Origin: Hyphomonadaceae bacterium UBA4763
Lineage (GTDB): Bacteria > Pseudomonadota > Alphaproteobacteria > Caulobacterales > Aquidulcibacteraceae
Assembly: GCA_002403455.1 (NCBI GenBank)
Contig: DHHV01000095.1
Span: 1-33,855, forward strand
Length of the DNA: 33,855 nucleotides
Reading direction: 5' to 3'
The notes beneath the pieces are model-generated. The model had not been told where the DNA came from, did not search any database, and saw only the letters and a list, made by a program, of their open reading frames with translations. The translations under genes were made by a program, and so were the position numbers. This document shows, in pieces, positions 8,786-16,335 of this stretch (position 1 is its first letter; every line of letters begins with the position of its first letter).

Positions 8786-9970
8786 ATGAACGCATTGGCG
8801 CAGATCGGCGCGGTGATCGGTCTCAATTTGCAATCGCTGCCGCAGCGATTTTGGATGTCGGCGGCGACGGTAATCGCGGTCGCCCTGGCGGTGGGCGTGA
8901 TGCTCGCCTTTCAATCGATTTCGGCCGGCTTTCAAGCGACCGTGCGCGGCTCCGGCTCGACGGAGATCGCGGTGATCTCGCGCGAAGGATCGGGCGGGTC
9001 CGAGCTGAACAGCGCGGTCTCGCTGGATGAAATGCGGATTTTGAGTGGGGCGCCGGGCGTCAAGCTCGGGCCGGACGGCGCGCCGCAAATGTCGGGCGAG
9101 CTTTATGTCATCGTCGATGGCCGCCGCAAATCCGGGCCGGAGAAGGTCAATCTGCCGCTGCGGGGCGTCGGCGCCGCCGCCGCCGGCTTTCGCGACGGCT
9201 TCACGATCACGCAAGGACGCATGCTGCAATTCGGCGCCAATGAGCTGATCGTTGGCGAGGGCGTGCTGGAGGAATTCACCGGTTTTGAAATCGGATCGGT
9301 GGTGCGGCTCGGCGATGCCGATTGGAATGTGGTCGGGGCGTTTACCGCTCCCGCCACAGTGTTTGATTCCGAGATTTGGGGCGATGGCGCAATCGTGCAG
9401 AACGTTTTTGACCGACAAGGCTCGGTGCAAACCGTGCGCCTGCGGCTCGACGGACCCGAGGGCTTGCAAAAGCTGACCGATTACGTGGCGGCTGATTCGC
9501 GCTTTAACGTGATCGTCGAAACCGAGGCCGATTTTTTTGCCGATCAGGGCGGGGCGGTCGGCTTTTTGGCGGTTGTCGGCACGGTGCTGGGCGTCATCAT
9601 GGGGATCGGGTCGCTGGCCGGCGCGTTGAACACGATGTTCGCCTCGGTCTCGGCGCGGACGCGCGAGATCGCCACCTTGCGGACGATCGGGTTTGGCGGC
9701 TTGTCGGCTTTCGCCGGCACCTTCGTGGAAAGCATCGTGCTCGCTTTGCTCGGCGGGCTGTTGGGCGTCGGCGGGGCGTTTTTGTTGTTCAATGGCCTGA
9801 CCGCATCGACCCTGGGGGCCGGCTTCACCCAAGTCGTGTTCGCGTTCAAAGTAACGCCCGATTCGGTGGTCCAGGGCGTCGGCTTGGCGTTGATCATCGG
9901 GGTGTTGGGCGGCTTGGCGCCCGGCTTGCGGGCGGCGCGCGCCCCGTTATTGGCCGTCAACGCGGCTTAA
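8786..9970 (+). CDS. FtsX/MacB-type ABC permease, second
   Basis: A 394-residue paralogue of the preceding permease. It has an N-terminal helix (MSAATVIAVALAVGVMLAFQSI), a periplasmic domain, and three C-terminal helices with the family segment SARTREIATLRTIGFGGLSAFAGTFVESI. It completes an adaptor-ATPase-permease-permease operon. Its stop codon overlaps by 4 bp the stop of the convergent gene at 9967-10332. Confidence 0.9.
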   Translation: MNALAQIGAVIGLNLQSLPQRFWMSAATVIAVALAVGVMLAFQSISAGFQATVRGSGSTEIAVISREGSGGSELNSAVSLDEMRILSGAPGVKLGPDGAPQMSGELYVIVDGRRKSGPEKVNLPLRGVGAAAAGFRDGFTITQGRMLQFGANELIVGEGVLEEFTGFEIGSVVRLGDADWNVVGAFTAPATVFDSEIWGDGAIVQNVFDRQGSVQTVRLRLDGPEGLQKLTDYVAADSRFNVIVETEADFFADQGGAVGFLAVVGTVLGVIMGIGSLAGALNTMFASVSARTREIATLRTIGFGGLSAFAGTFVESIVLALLGGLLGVGGAFLLFNGLTASTLGAGFTQVVFAFKVTPDSVVQGVGLALIIGVLGGLAPGLRAARAPLLAVNAA

Positions 9971-10332
9971 ACAGCGTTCGCCCCCGGATTGGCCGGCAGA
10001 TCGACCTCGAAGCCGAGGCCGTTTTCCGGCGAGATCGGGCGTACTTTCAGCGCTTTGCCCATGGCGAGCGCGCCTTTCAGCAATTGACCGACCGGTTGAA
10101 ACAAGCTTTCGCCGCCCGCCCCATCGGGACGGTCCATCAGGATCGTGACCCGGCGTGGCTCTGGCGCCGGGCGCGTGATCATATGCGCGATGGCGTGTTC
10201 GGCGGCATGGCGATCGGCGCCGCGTAGATCCAGCTGCAGCGCGCCGTCGGCGCTGGTGGTCAGCCGGCCAAGCACGCGCTGCGCCCAGAAGTCGATCTCG
10301 GAATCGGATGGCGGCGGTTGATTCTCAGTCAC
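9967..10332 (-). CDS. Hypothetical protein, possibly degenerate Smr-like
   Basis: A 121-residue protein I do not recognise. The middle (LDLRGADRHAAEHAIAHMI, then RRVTILMD, and near the end NGLGFEVDL) recalls the order of elements in Smr/MutS2 nicking domains. The diagnostic LDLHG is altered to LDLRG, however, and no HGxG motif is seen, so activity should not be assumed. The GTG at 10332 is preferred because AGGA (complement of 10339-10342) lies 6 bp upstream. ATGs at 10386 and 10383 would add up to 18 residues but lack a good ribosome-binding site. It converges on the permease operon with overlapping stop codons. Confidence 0.55.
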   Translation of the reverse strand: MTENQPPPSDSEIDFWAQRVLGRLTTSADGALQLDLRGADRHAAEHAIAHMITRPAPEPRRVTILMDRPDGAGGESLFQPVGQLLKGALAMGKALKVRPISPENGLGFEVDLPANPGANAV

Positions 10333-10550
10333 AGAGGGTCCTAGGTCGGCAAATGGGGCTCGCCAGATATGGCGCGCTTTCATCACATCGGAAAGCCCGA
10401 AGGAATTGCTCGATCACGAACGCCTGTCATTTTCCAACATTCTTCAACATAAGCGTGAAACCGCGTGGTCAATCAATGATTTGCGCAGATTGGGCATTTT
10501 CGGCGATGTGATGATCGTAAGTGTAAGCGTATCGCTCGAAGGAAAACCAC

Positions 10551-11165
10551 ATGGCCCGCCCCCGGGAATTTGACATTGACGAAGCGCTTGACCAAGCCAT
10601 GCGGGTTTTCTGGTCGAAGGGCTATGAAGGCACTTCGCTGTCAGACCTCGTCGACACGGTCGGGGTGAAAAAAGGCAGCCTTTACAAGGCTTATGGCGAC
10701 AAACGGGCGTTTTATCTGCGGGTGCTGGAGCGCTACGACGCCACCGAAGTCGAACAGACGGTGCAAGCGCTGCAAAGCGCGCCCGACGCGTTGTCCGGGA
10801 TCGGCAAATTGCTGGACGGGGCGATCGTGCCGTTTGAAGCGCGCGGCGACCGGATGGGGTGCCTGCTGTGCAATGCCTCGATTGATCAGGCGCCATTCGA
10901 CAAGGGCGTAGAAGAGCGTGTGCTGCACAGCCTTGCCCGAATCGAAGCCGCGATCGAGCATGTGCTAGCCCGCAGCGCCAATTGGGCGGGTTCGAGCCTC
11001 GAAGAGCGCCAATCCATGGCGCGGCAGATCCTGGCGACCTATGTGGCGCTGCGCTTGTTTGGGAAGGCCGGGCGGCCCGCCTCTATGCTGCGCAGCCTGG
11101 CTGGCGATATGCTATCGCTGGTAGACCGCCGCGCCCCGCGCGCGACGGAGCGCAAAGCGAGCTAA
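10551..11165 (+). CDS. TetR/AcrR-family transcriptional regulator
   Basis: A 204-residue regulator. The N-terminal DNA-binding domain (residues 1-60) has the TetR pattern: FDIDEALDQAMRVFWSKGYEGTSLSDLVDTVGVKKGSLYKAYGDKRAFYLRVLERY. The C-terminal ligand domain resembles the subgroup that carries a Cys-containing MGCLLCNASID segment. AAGGA at 10539-10543 sits 7 bp before the ATG. It may control the ABC exporter operon upstream, or act on itself, but no operator palindrome was established. The inducer is unknown. Confidence 0.9.
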   Translation: MARPREFDIDEALDQAMRVFWSKGYEGTSLSDLVDTVGVKKGSLYKAYGDKRAFYLRVLERYDATEVEQTVQALQSAPDALSGIGKLLDGAIVPFEARGDRMGCLLCNASIDQAPFDKGVEERVLHSLARIEAAIEHVLARSANWAGSSLEERQSMARQILATYVALRLFGKAGRPASMLRSLAGDMLSLVDRRAPRATERKAS

Positions 11166-11224
11166 ATTTTTCGCGGGTCGAGGCGATTGCTACTGAAACG
11201 ACATCGCTACATCACCCGGCGCGC

Positions 11225-11305
11225 TCAATCCATCCGGCCGTTTTCAATCAAGTTGAAGACGCCCATCAGCACGATAAAGCCGGCGATGATGATCCACGGG
11301 GTCAT
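11225..11305 (-). CDS. 26-residue single-pass membrane micropeptide
   Basis: The frame encodes a 26-residue peptide starting MTPWIIIAGFIVLMGV and ending ENGRMD: one hydrophobic helix (residues 4-19) followed by a short charged tail. AGGAG lies 6 bp before the ATG at 11305. It starts 26 bp after the mnmC stop codon on the same strand, so it is likely co-transcribed with mnmC. Short membrane peptides with this helix-plus-charged-tail plan occur in alphaproteobacteria, but I know no function. Coding status is inferred from the ribosome-binding site and amphipathic composition only. Confidence 0.6.
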   Translation of the reverse strand: MTPWIIIAGFIVLMGVFNLIENGRMD

Positions 11306-11331
11306 GGGGTGCTCCTGTTGACAGCGGTTAT

Positions 11332-13122
11332 TTAGGCTGGCGCGGCGGCAAAGCGCTGCAAGCTGACGCGTGCGAGCGCATCGGCGAGCACGATTGGCGC
11401 GGCGCCGTCAAGTAAATCGGCGATGATTTCTCCGGCAAGCGGCGCAAAAGTCAGGCCGCGCGCGCCCAAAGCGCCACAAATGCCAAAGCGGGGCGCGGCG
11501 AGATCAATGATCGGCAGCCGATCGGGCGAGGCGCAGCGCAGAGAGGCCCGCCCCTCGAGCGGGCGCTCGGCGATCGCGGCGGCGATCCCCGGGGCGAGCC
11601 GGGCCAGTTTCTGGCGGTTGTCGGCATGGTCGGCTTCCGAGAGGTCGGGCATGTGGTCGGTGGCGGCGCGCGCAAAGCTCGCGCCGAACACCCAATCTTG
11701 GCCCGTATGGCCAAGATAACTGCCGCCGGATCGGGCGCTTTGGCCCGCTTCGTTCGGCGCGCGCGCCCAACTGACCTGACCGCGCGATAGCTCCAGGCGC
11801 AAATCCCGCGCGAGGCCGGCAAAACGCGCCAGGGCCGCAAGGCCGGCCCCACCCGCCAGCACAAGGGCGTCGCCGGAAGCGATCTCGAAGCCAAGGGCGT
11901 CGCGGCACACATAAGTGTCCGCTTGTCGGACAATGGCGGCGACCGGCCGGCCAAGACGCGTCTCAACCGCGCCCAGCAACGCAGCGATCGCCGCGCGCGG
12001 ATCGATCGCGAGGCCCTCCACGGCAAAGCCCTCGCCGTCAGCGGCGCCAGGCCGCCAATGCGCGGAATCGAGTGGCGGATCGGCCAGCAAATCGCGCCAG
12101 CGCGCAGCGCCGTCTTCGCCCGACGGGGCCATCTCCACGCCCTGGCTGAGGATCGCTTGCGGGGCGCGGCGCTGATAAAATCTCGTGGCGTACAGGAAGG
12201 ATGCGAGCAGGAGCGCCGCAACCGGTCCGCCGCCGCGGTCAAAGCGGGGCGTTACAAGGCCAAGCGGATTGCCGCTTGCCCCATCGGCGGGTTTGGCGCC
12301 AGCGCCAATGACGATCGGGGCCGCCCCGCGTTGCGCCAGCGCATGGCCAATGGCGGCTCCGGCAATGCCGGCGCCGAGGATGAGCGGTCGGGCGGGCCGC
12401 GACAGGGTGATTGGGCGGTTCGCTGGCGGCTGTTGCGCCTCCAGCCGCTCGCGCTTGCCGCGAAAACCGGGGCGTTTGGCGACGGTAAAGCCGGCGCTCT
12501 CCAAGCCACGCCGCACGGGGCCGGCAACACTATAGGTCGCTGCGCGCGCCCCCGGACTTGAGAGCCGCGCCATGGCGGCAAACAGCTTTGCGCTCCAGGC
12601 GTCCGGATTGCGAGCGGGCGCAAAACCGTCCAGAAACCACGCGTCGACGGGGCCGATCAGGCAAGGCAGAATCTCTTCGGCCTCGCCAATGTGGAAGGTG
12701 GCGAGGACGCCATCGGCGTCAAACAAGGCGCGCTGGCTCGCCTGCGCGCGGGCGGGCCATTGGTCGAGCACGGCTTGCGCCTCGGCGGCGATCTCGGGGA
12801 ACAGGCCAAGGGCGCGCTGGGCGTCCGTCTCGGCGAAGGGGGCGCGCTCGATGCTGTGATAATGGAGAAGCGCGCTTGGGGGGCGATGGCGCCGCCACAG
12901 CGCCAAAGTCGCGGCCAAATTCAACCCAGCGCCAAGGCCGATCTCAACAATGCAAAAGCGGTCTTTGCCTGCCCAGGCGGCGGGGAGGTCGCACCCCTGC
13001 AAAAAAACGAGCTTCGTCTCGTCTAACCCGCCCGACGCCGAGAAAAACACATCGCCGCTGGCGCGATCCACTGGCCCAGACGCGGTCCAGTCGAGCGCCG
13101 GCTCCGGCGGCAAACGCGGCAT
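11332..13122 (-). CDS. mnmC: Bifunctional tRNA mnm5s2U biosynthesis protein MnmC
   Basis: A 596-residue two-domain enzyme for the last steps of 5-methylaminomethyl-2-thiouridine synthesis at the wobble base of certain tRNAs. The N-terminal methyltransferase half (about residues 1-235) shows FFSASGGLDETKLVFLQG, the SAM-binding IVEIGLGAGLNLAA and WFLDGFAPARNPDAWS. The C-terminal FAD oxidase half starts with the dinucleotide motif ILGAGIAGAAIGHALAQRG near residue 250 and ends with ALGARGLTFAPLAGEIIADLL. Length is slightly under the roughly 660 residues of E. coli MnmC. The start lies 12 bp after the popZ stop without a clear ribosome-binding site, suggesting translational coupling. Confidence 0.93.
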   Translation of the reverse strand: MPRLPPEPALDWTASGPVDRASGDVFFSASGGLDETKLVFLQGCDLPAAWAGKDRFCIVEIGLGAGLNLAATLALWRRHRPPSALLHYHSIERAPFAETDAQRALGLFPEIAAEAQAVLDQWPARAQASQRALFDADGVLATFHIGEAEEILPCLIGPVDAWFLDGFAPARNPDAWSAKLFAAMARLSSPGARAATYSVAGPVRRGLESAGFTVAKRPGFRGKRERLEAQQPPANRPITLSRPARPLILGAGIAGAAIGHALAQRGAAPIVIGAGAKPADGASGNPLGLVTPRFDRGGGPVAALLLASFLYATRFYQRRAPQAILSQGVEMAPSGEDGAARWRDLLADPPLDSAHWRPGAADGEGFAVEGLAIDPRAAIAALLGAVETRLGRPVAAIVRQADTYVCRDALGFEIASGDALVLAGGAGLAALARFAGLARDLRLELSRGQVSWARAPNEAGQSARSGGSYLGHTGQDWVFGASFARAATDHMPDLSEADHADNRQKLARLAPGIAAAIAERPLEGRASLRCASPDRLPIIDLAAPRFGICGALGARGLTFAPLAGEIIADLLDGAAPIVLADALARVSLQRFAAAPA

Positions 13123-13134
13123 GGTTGTCGCGGT

Positions 13135-13635
13135 TTAAGAGGCGCGCGACAGGCGCTTGACTTCGGCTTCGACCGCCGATTCGACAATGCTGGGCAGATT
13201 GGAATCGAGCCAGTCTTTCAGCATTGGCCGCAGCAATTCGCGCACGAGGCCTTCCACGGTTTGGCCGGGCGTAGACGTGATCGCCATCGCGCCGGTCAGC
13301 CGCGCAAAAGCCGACGCGGCTTGCTGAGCGGCAGCGGGACCGACAAGGTCCAGCTCTGGAACCATTGCGGCGGGACGGGCCGGGGCAGGAGCGGGCATTG
13401 GCTCGGGCGCCTTGCGCACGGGCGGCGCCGGTTCTGGCGCCATATCGAAGGCGACAAGATCGTCATCGGCGACATCAACCGGTTTGGTCAGCTCGAACGT
13501 ATCGAGCATGGCTTTCGGTGACGGCGGCGCAGCGACCGGCGCGGGGGGCGGCGCATCGTCTTCGGAGATAATCCGCCGGATGGAAGCGAGGATCTCTTCC
13601 ATCGTCGGTTCGTTTTGTACCTCTTGCACCGCCAT
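13135..13635 (-). CDS. popZ: Cell-pole organizing protein PopZ (DUF2497)
   Basis: A 166-residue protein with the PopZ plan. The N-terminal motif EPTMEEILASIRRIISEDD (partner-binding helix) is followed by a middle rich in Pro, Ala and acidic residues, which is disordered. The C-terminal oligomerisation helices read VEGLVRELLRPMLKDWLDSNLPSIVESAVEAEVKRL. PopZ forms a polar microdomain that tethers ParB-parS and recruits cell-cycle regulators in alphaproteobacteria. The ATG at 13635 has GGAG 7 bp upstream; upstream ATG (13653) and GTG (13656) lack one. It is followed closely by mnmC and lies downstream of the TolC-family gene. Confidence 0.9.
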   Translation of the reverse strand: MAVQEVQNEPTMEEILASIRRIISEDDAPPPAPVAAPPSPKAMLDTFELTKPVDVADDDLVAFDMAPEPAPPVRKAPEPMPAPAPARPAAMVPELDLVGPAAAQQAASAFARLTGAMAITSTPGQTVEGLVRELLRPMLKDWLDSNLPSIVESAVEAEVKRLSRAS

Positions 13636-13708
13636 TGCCGCACTCCGACTCATCACCCAGCGGGATTTATCGCCGCTTTCGTCGAGGCCGCCAAGAGGCG
13701 CGCCTCGT

Positions 13709-15100
13709 CTATTCCTTGAGCGGGTCGACTTTGACGGACACCAAAGACTTCAACCCGCGTACCTCCTGACGATATGCCTCAGGATCGTATAACGAAACAT
13801 TAACGCCAAGCGTATCTGGGGTCAGCGCCCCCATCGCTTGCAACAATCGATGCGCGGCAAGGTAAGAATCGCGCTGCGCCGTGATCAATAAGAGCCGCGA
13901 GTTCAGCAATTCTTGCTCGGCGTCGAGAACGTCCAGCGTCGTGCGCAACCCAACACGCAATTCCTGCTCGACCCCGTCAAATGCGATTTCGTTGGCCTTG
14001 GCTTGTTCCTGCGCCGAGGCGATTTGACGTTGCGCCGATTGGAAATCGGCCCAAGCAATGGCGACTTGTTGTTGGACGTTGCGGCGCGCGGCCTCGACGT
14101 CATAATGAGCGCGCGAGGTGTTGATCTTGGCTTGCCGAAACCGCGAGCGCGTCAAGCCGGCGTCATAAAGCGGCACGCGAAATTGCGTGGTGATGTCAAA
14201 GCTTTGCGACGAGAAACCTTCTTGGCCGAAGCTTTGCGCCCGACGAATGCCGACGCTGATATTGGCTTGCGGCAAAAATCCGGCGAATTCGATCTTTTCG
14301 CCGAGCTTCGTTGCGCGCTCGATGGCCTCCAATTGCAGGATGGTCGGATTGTCCTCCAGCGCAAAATTGATCGCGTCACCCAAAGAATTGGGCATTTGCG
14401 GCAGCGGCGATTCGGCGATCAACGTGCCGGGCGCCTCGCCAACGGCTTGCTCGTAATTGGCGCGGGCGGCGTCCAGCCGCGCTTGGGCCAGCGCGAGGTC
14501 CGCTTCGGCGCCAGCGCGGCGCGCTTCGGCCTGCGCAACATCGGTGCGCGTAATCTCGCCGACGTCGAACCGGTCTTGCGCGGCCTGCAATTGGCGGCGC
14601 AAAACGGTGACGTTATTGGTGCGGATGCGCACCTCCTCTTCGGCGCGGCGCACGTCCGTATAAGCCGTGACGACCGCCAGGAAGATTTGCTGTTCGATAT
14701 TGTATAATTGAGCGCGGGCCGCTTGGCCTTGCGCTGTTGCTTGCCGCAATTGGGCGCGCACGCGTCCGCCGGAATAGATATTCTGGGTAATGGTGGCGCC
14801 GCCGGAGCGCGGCTTGACGTCGTCGGTTTCCGACACGTCGACCAATGCGCCTTGCAGCGTGATCGTCCCGGCAGATCGGCTCGATTGGAAGCCAACCTGC
14901 GCATTGCCATCAACTGTCGGCAATCGACCAGCGCGCGCCTGGGCATAGGTTTCGTCCACCGAGCGGACCTGTTCGCGCTGCGCCAAAATTTCCGGGTTGG
15001 AATTGTAAGCGATCGCCAGCGCGTCTTGCAACGTCTGCGCCTCGGCCGAACCGACCATGGCGATGATGGCGGCGCCGCCAAACAACAGGCGAACAAACAT
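13709..15100 (-). CDS. TolC-family outer-membrane efflux/secretion channel
   Basis: A 463-residue outer-membrane protein. The signal peptide ends after SAEA near residue 21. Two outer-membrane-efflux repeats follow, beginning TLQDALAIAYNSNPEILAQREQVRSVDETYAQARAGRLPTV and, in the second half, SLGDAINFALEDNPTILQLEAIERA. Long helical Ala/Gln-rich stretches match the periplasmic tunnel. Late motifs LRVGLRTTLDVLDAEQELLNSRLLLITAQRDSYLAAHRLLQAMG are typical of type I secretion TolC proteins. GGAG precedes the ATG by 6 bp. It could serve the adaptor encoded at 5874-6905. Confidence 0.92.
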   Translation of the reverse strand: MFVRLLFGGAAIIAMVGSAEAQTLQDALAIAYNSNPEILAQREQVRSVDETYAQARAGRLPTVDGNAQVGFQSSRSAGTITLQGALVDVSETDDVKPRSGGATITQNIYSGGRVRAQLRQATAQGQAARAQLYNIEQQIFLAVVTAYTDVRRAEEEVRIRTNNVTVLRRQLQAAQDRFDVGEITRTDVAQAEARRAGAEADLALAQARLDAARANYEQAVGEAPGTLIAESPLPQMPNSLGDAINFALEDNPTILQLEAIERATKLGEKIEFAGFLPQANISVGIRRAQSFGQEGFSSQSFDITTQFRVPLYDAGLTRSRFRQAKINTSRAHYDVEAARRNVQQQVAIAWADFQSAQRQIASAQEQAKANEIAFDGVEQELRVGLRTTLDVLDAEQELLNSRLLLITAQRDSYLAAHRLLQAMGALTPDTLGVNVSLYDPEAYRQEVRGLKSLVSVKVDPLKE

Positions 15101-15270
15101 GAGAGGCTCCTTTTAATCGGCTATGAGTAAACGCTGCGCCGATATATCCCACGCGTGACGGAAGGGAATAGTGATTCTTACTGAATTTCGATATGTGGCT
15201 GCAACGCAACGATGAATTAATTCGGCGAGACGTTCAGCGGCTGGGAGACGCGCAGTTATGGCATTCTGAG

Positions 15271-15924
15271 CTAAAACTCAAAGCCCCTTGGCCGCGTCGC
15301 CCCTGGCAAGAGGGGCGCCGAGCCGTCAAACAGCACGCGGAAGCCGCAGGCCGCGCCGGCCTTGGTGTATAAACGGGCGCGCGCGATTGATCCGTCGCGC
15401 ACAAAGACGCCAAGGCGACCGCCATCGGCCAATTGATCCAGCCAAAGCTGCGGGACGTCCTCAACGGCGCCGTTGACAAAAATTACCTGGAACGGCGCTT
15501 CAGACGCAAGGCCTTGCAAAGCATCGCCGCAGAGCGCAACGGCGTTCGCCACGCCCTGGTCCATCAGGGTTTTCTGCGCGGACTTGGCCAAACGCTCGTT
15601 GGGCTCAACCGCGAGGACCGTTTCACTAAGCCGCGCCAGAATTGCTGTGGAATAACCCGTGCCGGCAAACAAATCCAAAACGATGTCATGGGCTTGTGGC
15701 GCGCAGGCATGTGCGAGCTTGGCGAAATCGCGCGGTCGCAACAAACAGCGCTCATCGCCGATAGGCGCTTCGAGATCGGCATAGGCCACCGCGCGTCGAT
15801 CAGCCGGCACGAACGCTTCGCGCGCGACCGCCAACATTGCCGCCTGCAAAGCCGGGTTGGGCACGTCATTGGCGCGGACCTGCGCATCCACCATGGCGAT
15901 GCGAGCGGTTTCAAAGGGCGACAT
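15271..15924 (-). CDS. PCMT-like protein-L-isoaspartate methyltransferase family protein
   Basis: A 217-residue SAM-dependent methyltransferase of the isoaspartate O-methyltransferase family. It opens MSPFETARIAMVDAQVRANDV, and continues with REAFVP and the SAM-binding motif IVLDLFAGTGYSTAILARL near residue 85. The family repairs isomerised aspartyl residues. Members next to tolC in alphaproteobacteria are divergent, and repair activity is not established. ATG at 15924 is preferred to a GTG just upstream. It reads away from the tRNA-Thr remnant and is followed after 170 bp by the TolC-family gene. Confidence 0.85.
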   Translation of the reverse strand: MSPFETARIAMVDAQVRANDVPNPALQAAMLAVAREAFVPADRRAVAYADLEAPIGDERCLLRPRDFAKLAHACAPQAHDIVLDLFAGTGYSTAILARLSETVLAVEPNERLAKSAQKTLMDQGVANAVALCGDALQGLASEAPFQVIFVNGAVEDVPQLWLDQLADGGRLGVFVRDGSIARARLYTKAGAACGFRVLFDGSAPLLPGATRPRGFEF

Positions 15925-16154
15925 CACGGGCGATGAACTCCAAGTTGATGATCAATCGAGGGATCACCATTCCGATTTTGGTTATCAAGGCAAAGATCGG
16001 CGATCAACGGCTCTTGAGGCGCAGGGGGCGCGGTTTGAAGGCGTTGTCGATCATTGCGGCGTAGATTTCGCCTCATCATCCGTCTGGACAGACAACGCCA
16101 AATCTCGCATAAGCGCGGCCACTTCGATCGCGTCATGACCCATGGCGCGGTTAA

Positions 16155-16193
16155 GCCGCCTTAGCTCAGCCGGTAGAGCATCGCATTCGTAAT
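16155..16193 (+). pseudogene. 5' half of host tRNA-Thr(CGT), disrupted by the element (attL)
   Basis: This is the 5' end of a tRNA gene: acceptor strand 16155-16161, D stem and loop 16164-16179, anticodon 5' stem 16181-16185, and loop 16186-16192 with anticodon CGT. From 16194 onward the sequence no longer pairs with the anticodon stem, so no functional tRNA can form. Joined to 31097-31130 it gives a canonical 73-nt tRNA-Thr followed by an encoded CCA. The original host promoter remains upstream of this broken half. Confidence 0.92.
16184..16193 (+). repeat. Left core attachment repeat
   Basis: The decamer CATTCGTAAT is repeated in direct orientation at 31087-31096. It covers the 3' end of the anticodon 5' stem and the whole anticodon loop of tRNA-Thr. 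Crossover must fall within it. The two copies bound 14,903 bp, counting one core. Confidence 0.9.
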
Positions 16194-16262
16194 ACGCAAA
16201 CCCAACGAAGCTAGAACCACATACGGCCACAAACCTCAATGAAACAAGGCCACTAGCGAAGA

Positions 16263-16295
16263 TACGGTTGTGTTACGGTATGGTTAGAACGTAAC
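16263..16295. promoter_or_regulatory. Repeat cluster upstream of the recombinase gene
   Basis: The hexamer TACGGT occurs at 16263-16268 and 16274-16279, exactly 11 bp apart (one helical turn). GTTACG at 16272-16277 is an inverted repeat of CGTAAC at 16290-16295. Lying between the left core and the recombinase start, these look like binding sites for an excisionase or repressor that acts on the attachment region or int promoter. This is inference from position and spacing. Confidence 0.4.
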
Positions 16296-16299
16296 GTCG

Positions 16300-16328
16300 T
16301 CCTTGCAAAAAACGCCGCGTTGCAAGGA
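16300..16328. repeat. Inverted TCCTTGCAA pair, probable recombinase arm-type sites (left)
   Basis: TCCTTGCAA at 16300-16308 faces its complement TTGCAAGGA at 16320-16328, with an 11-nt spacer. The right copy includes the recombinase ribosome-binding site. The same 9-mer occurs at 31018-31026 beside the right end, with a near copy 11 bp before it. Recurrence at both ends, near the cores, fits arm-type integrase binding. A hairpin controlling int translation is an additional possibility. Confidence 0.6.
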
Positions 16329-16335
16329 GACGGCC

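Noticed and set aside
7637..9832. Very long open frame (731 codons) on the - strand opposite the two permease genes
   Set aside because: The translation is dominated by His, Arg, Gln and Pro, as expected for the complement of GC-rich coding DNA. The + strand carries clear FtsX-type permeases with ordered motifs.
16051..16239. Open frame on the - strand over the tRNA 5' half and attL
   Set aside because: It reads antisense through a tRNA and across the insertion junction. The downstream 30 codons (MGHDAIEVAALMRDLAL) look somewhat protein-like but lack a ribosome-binding site or known relative.
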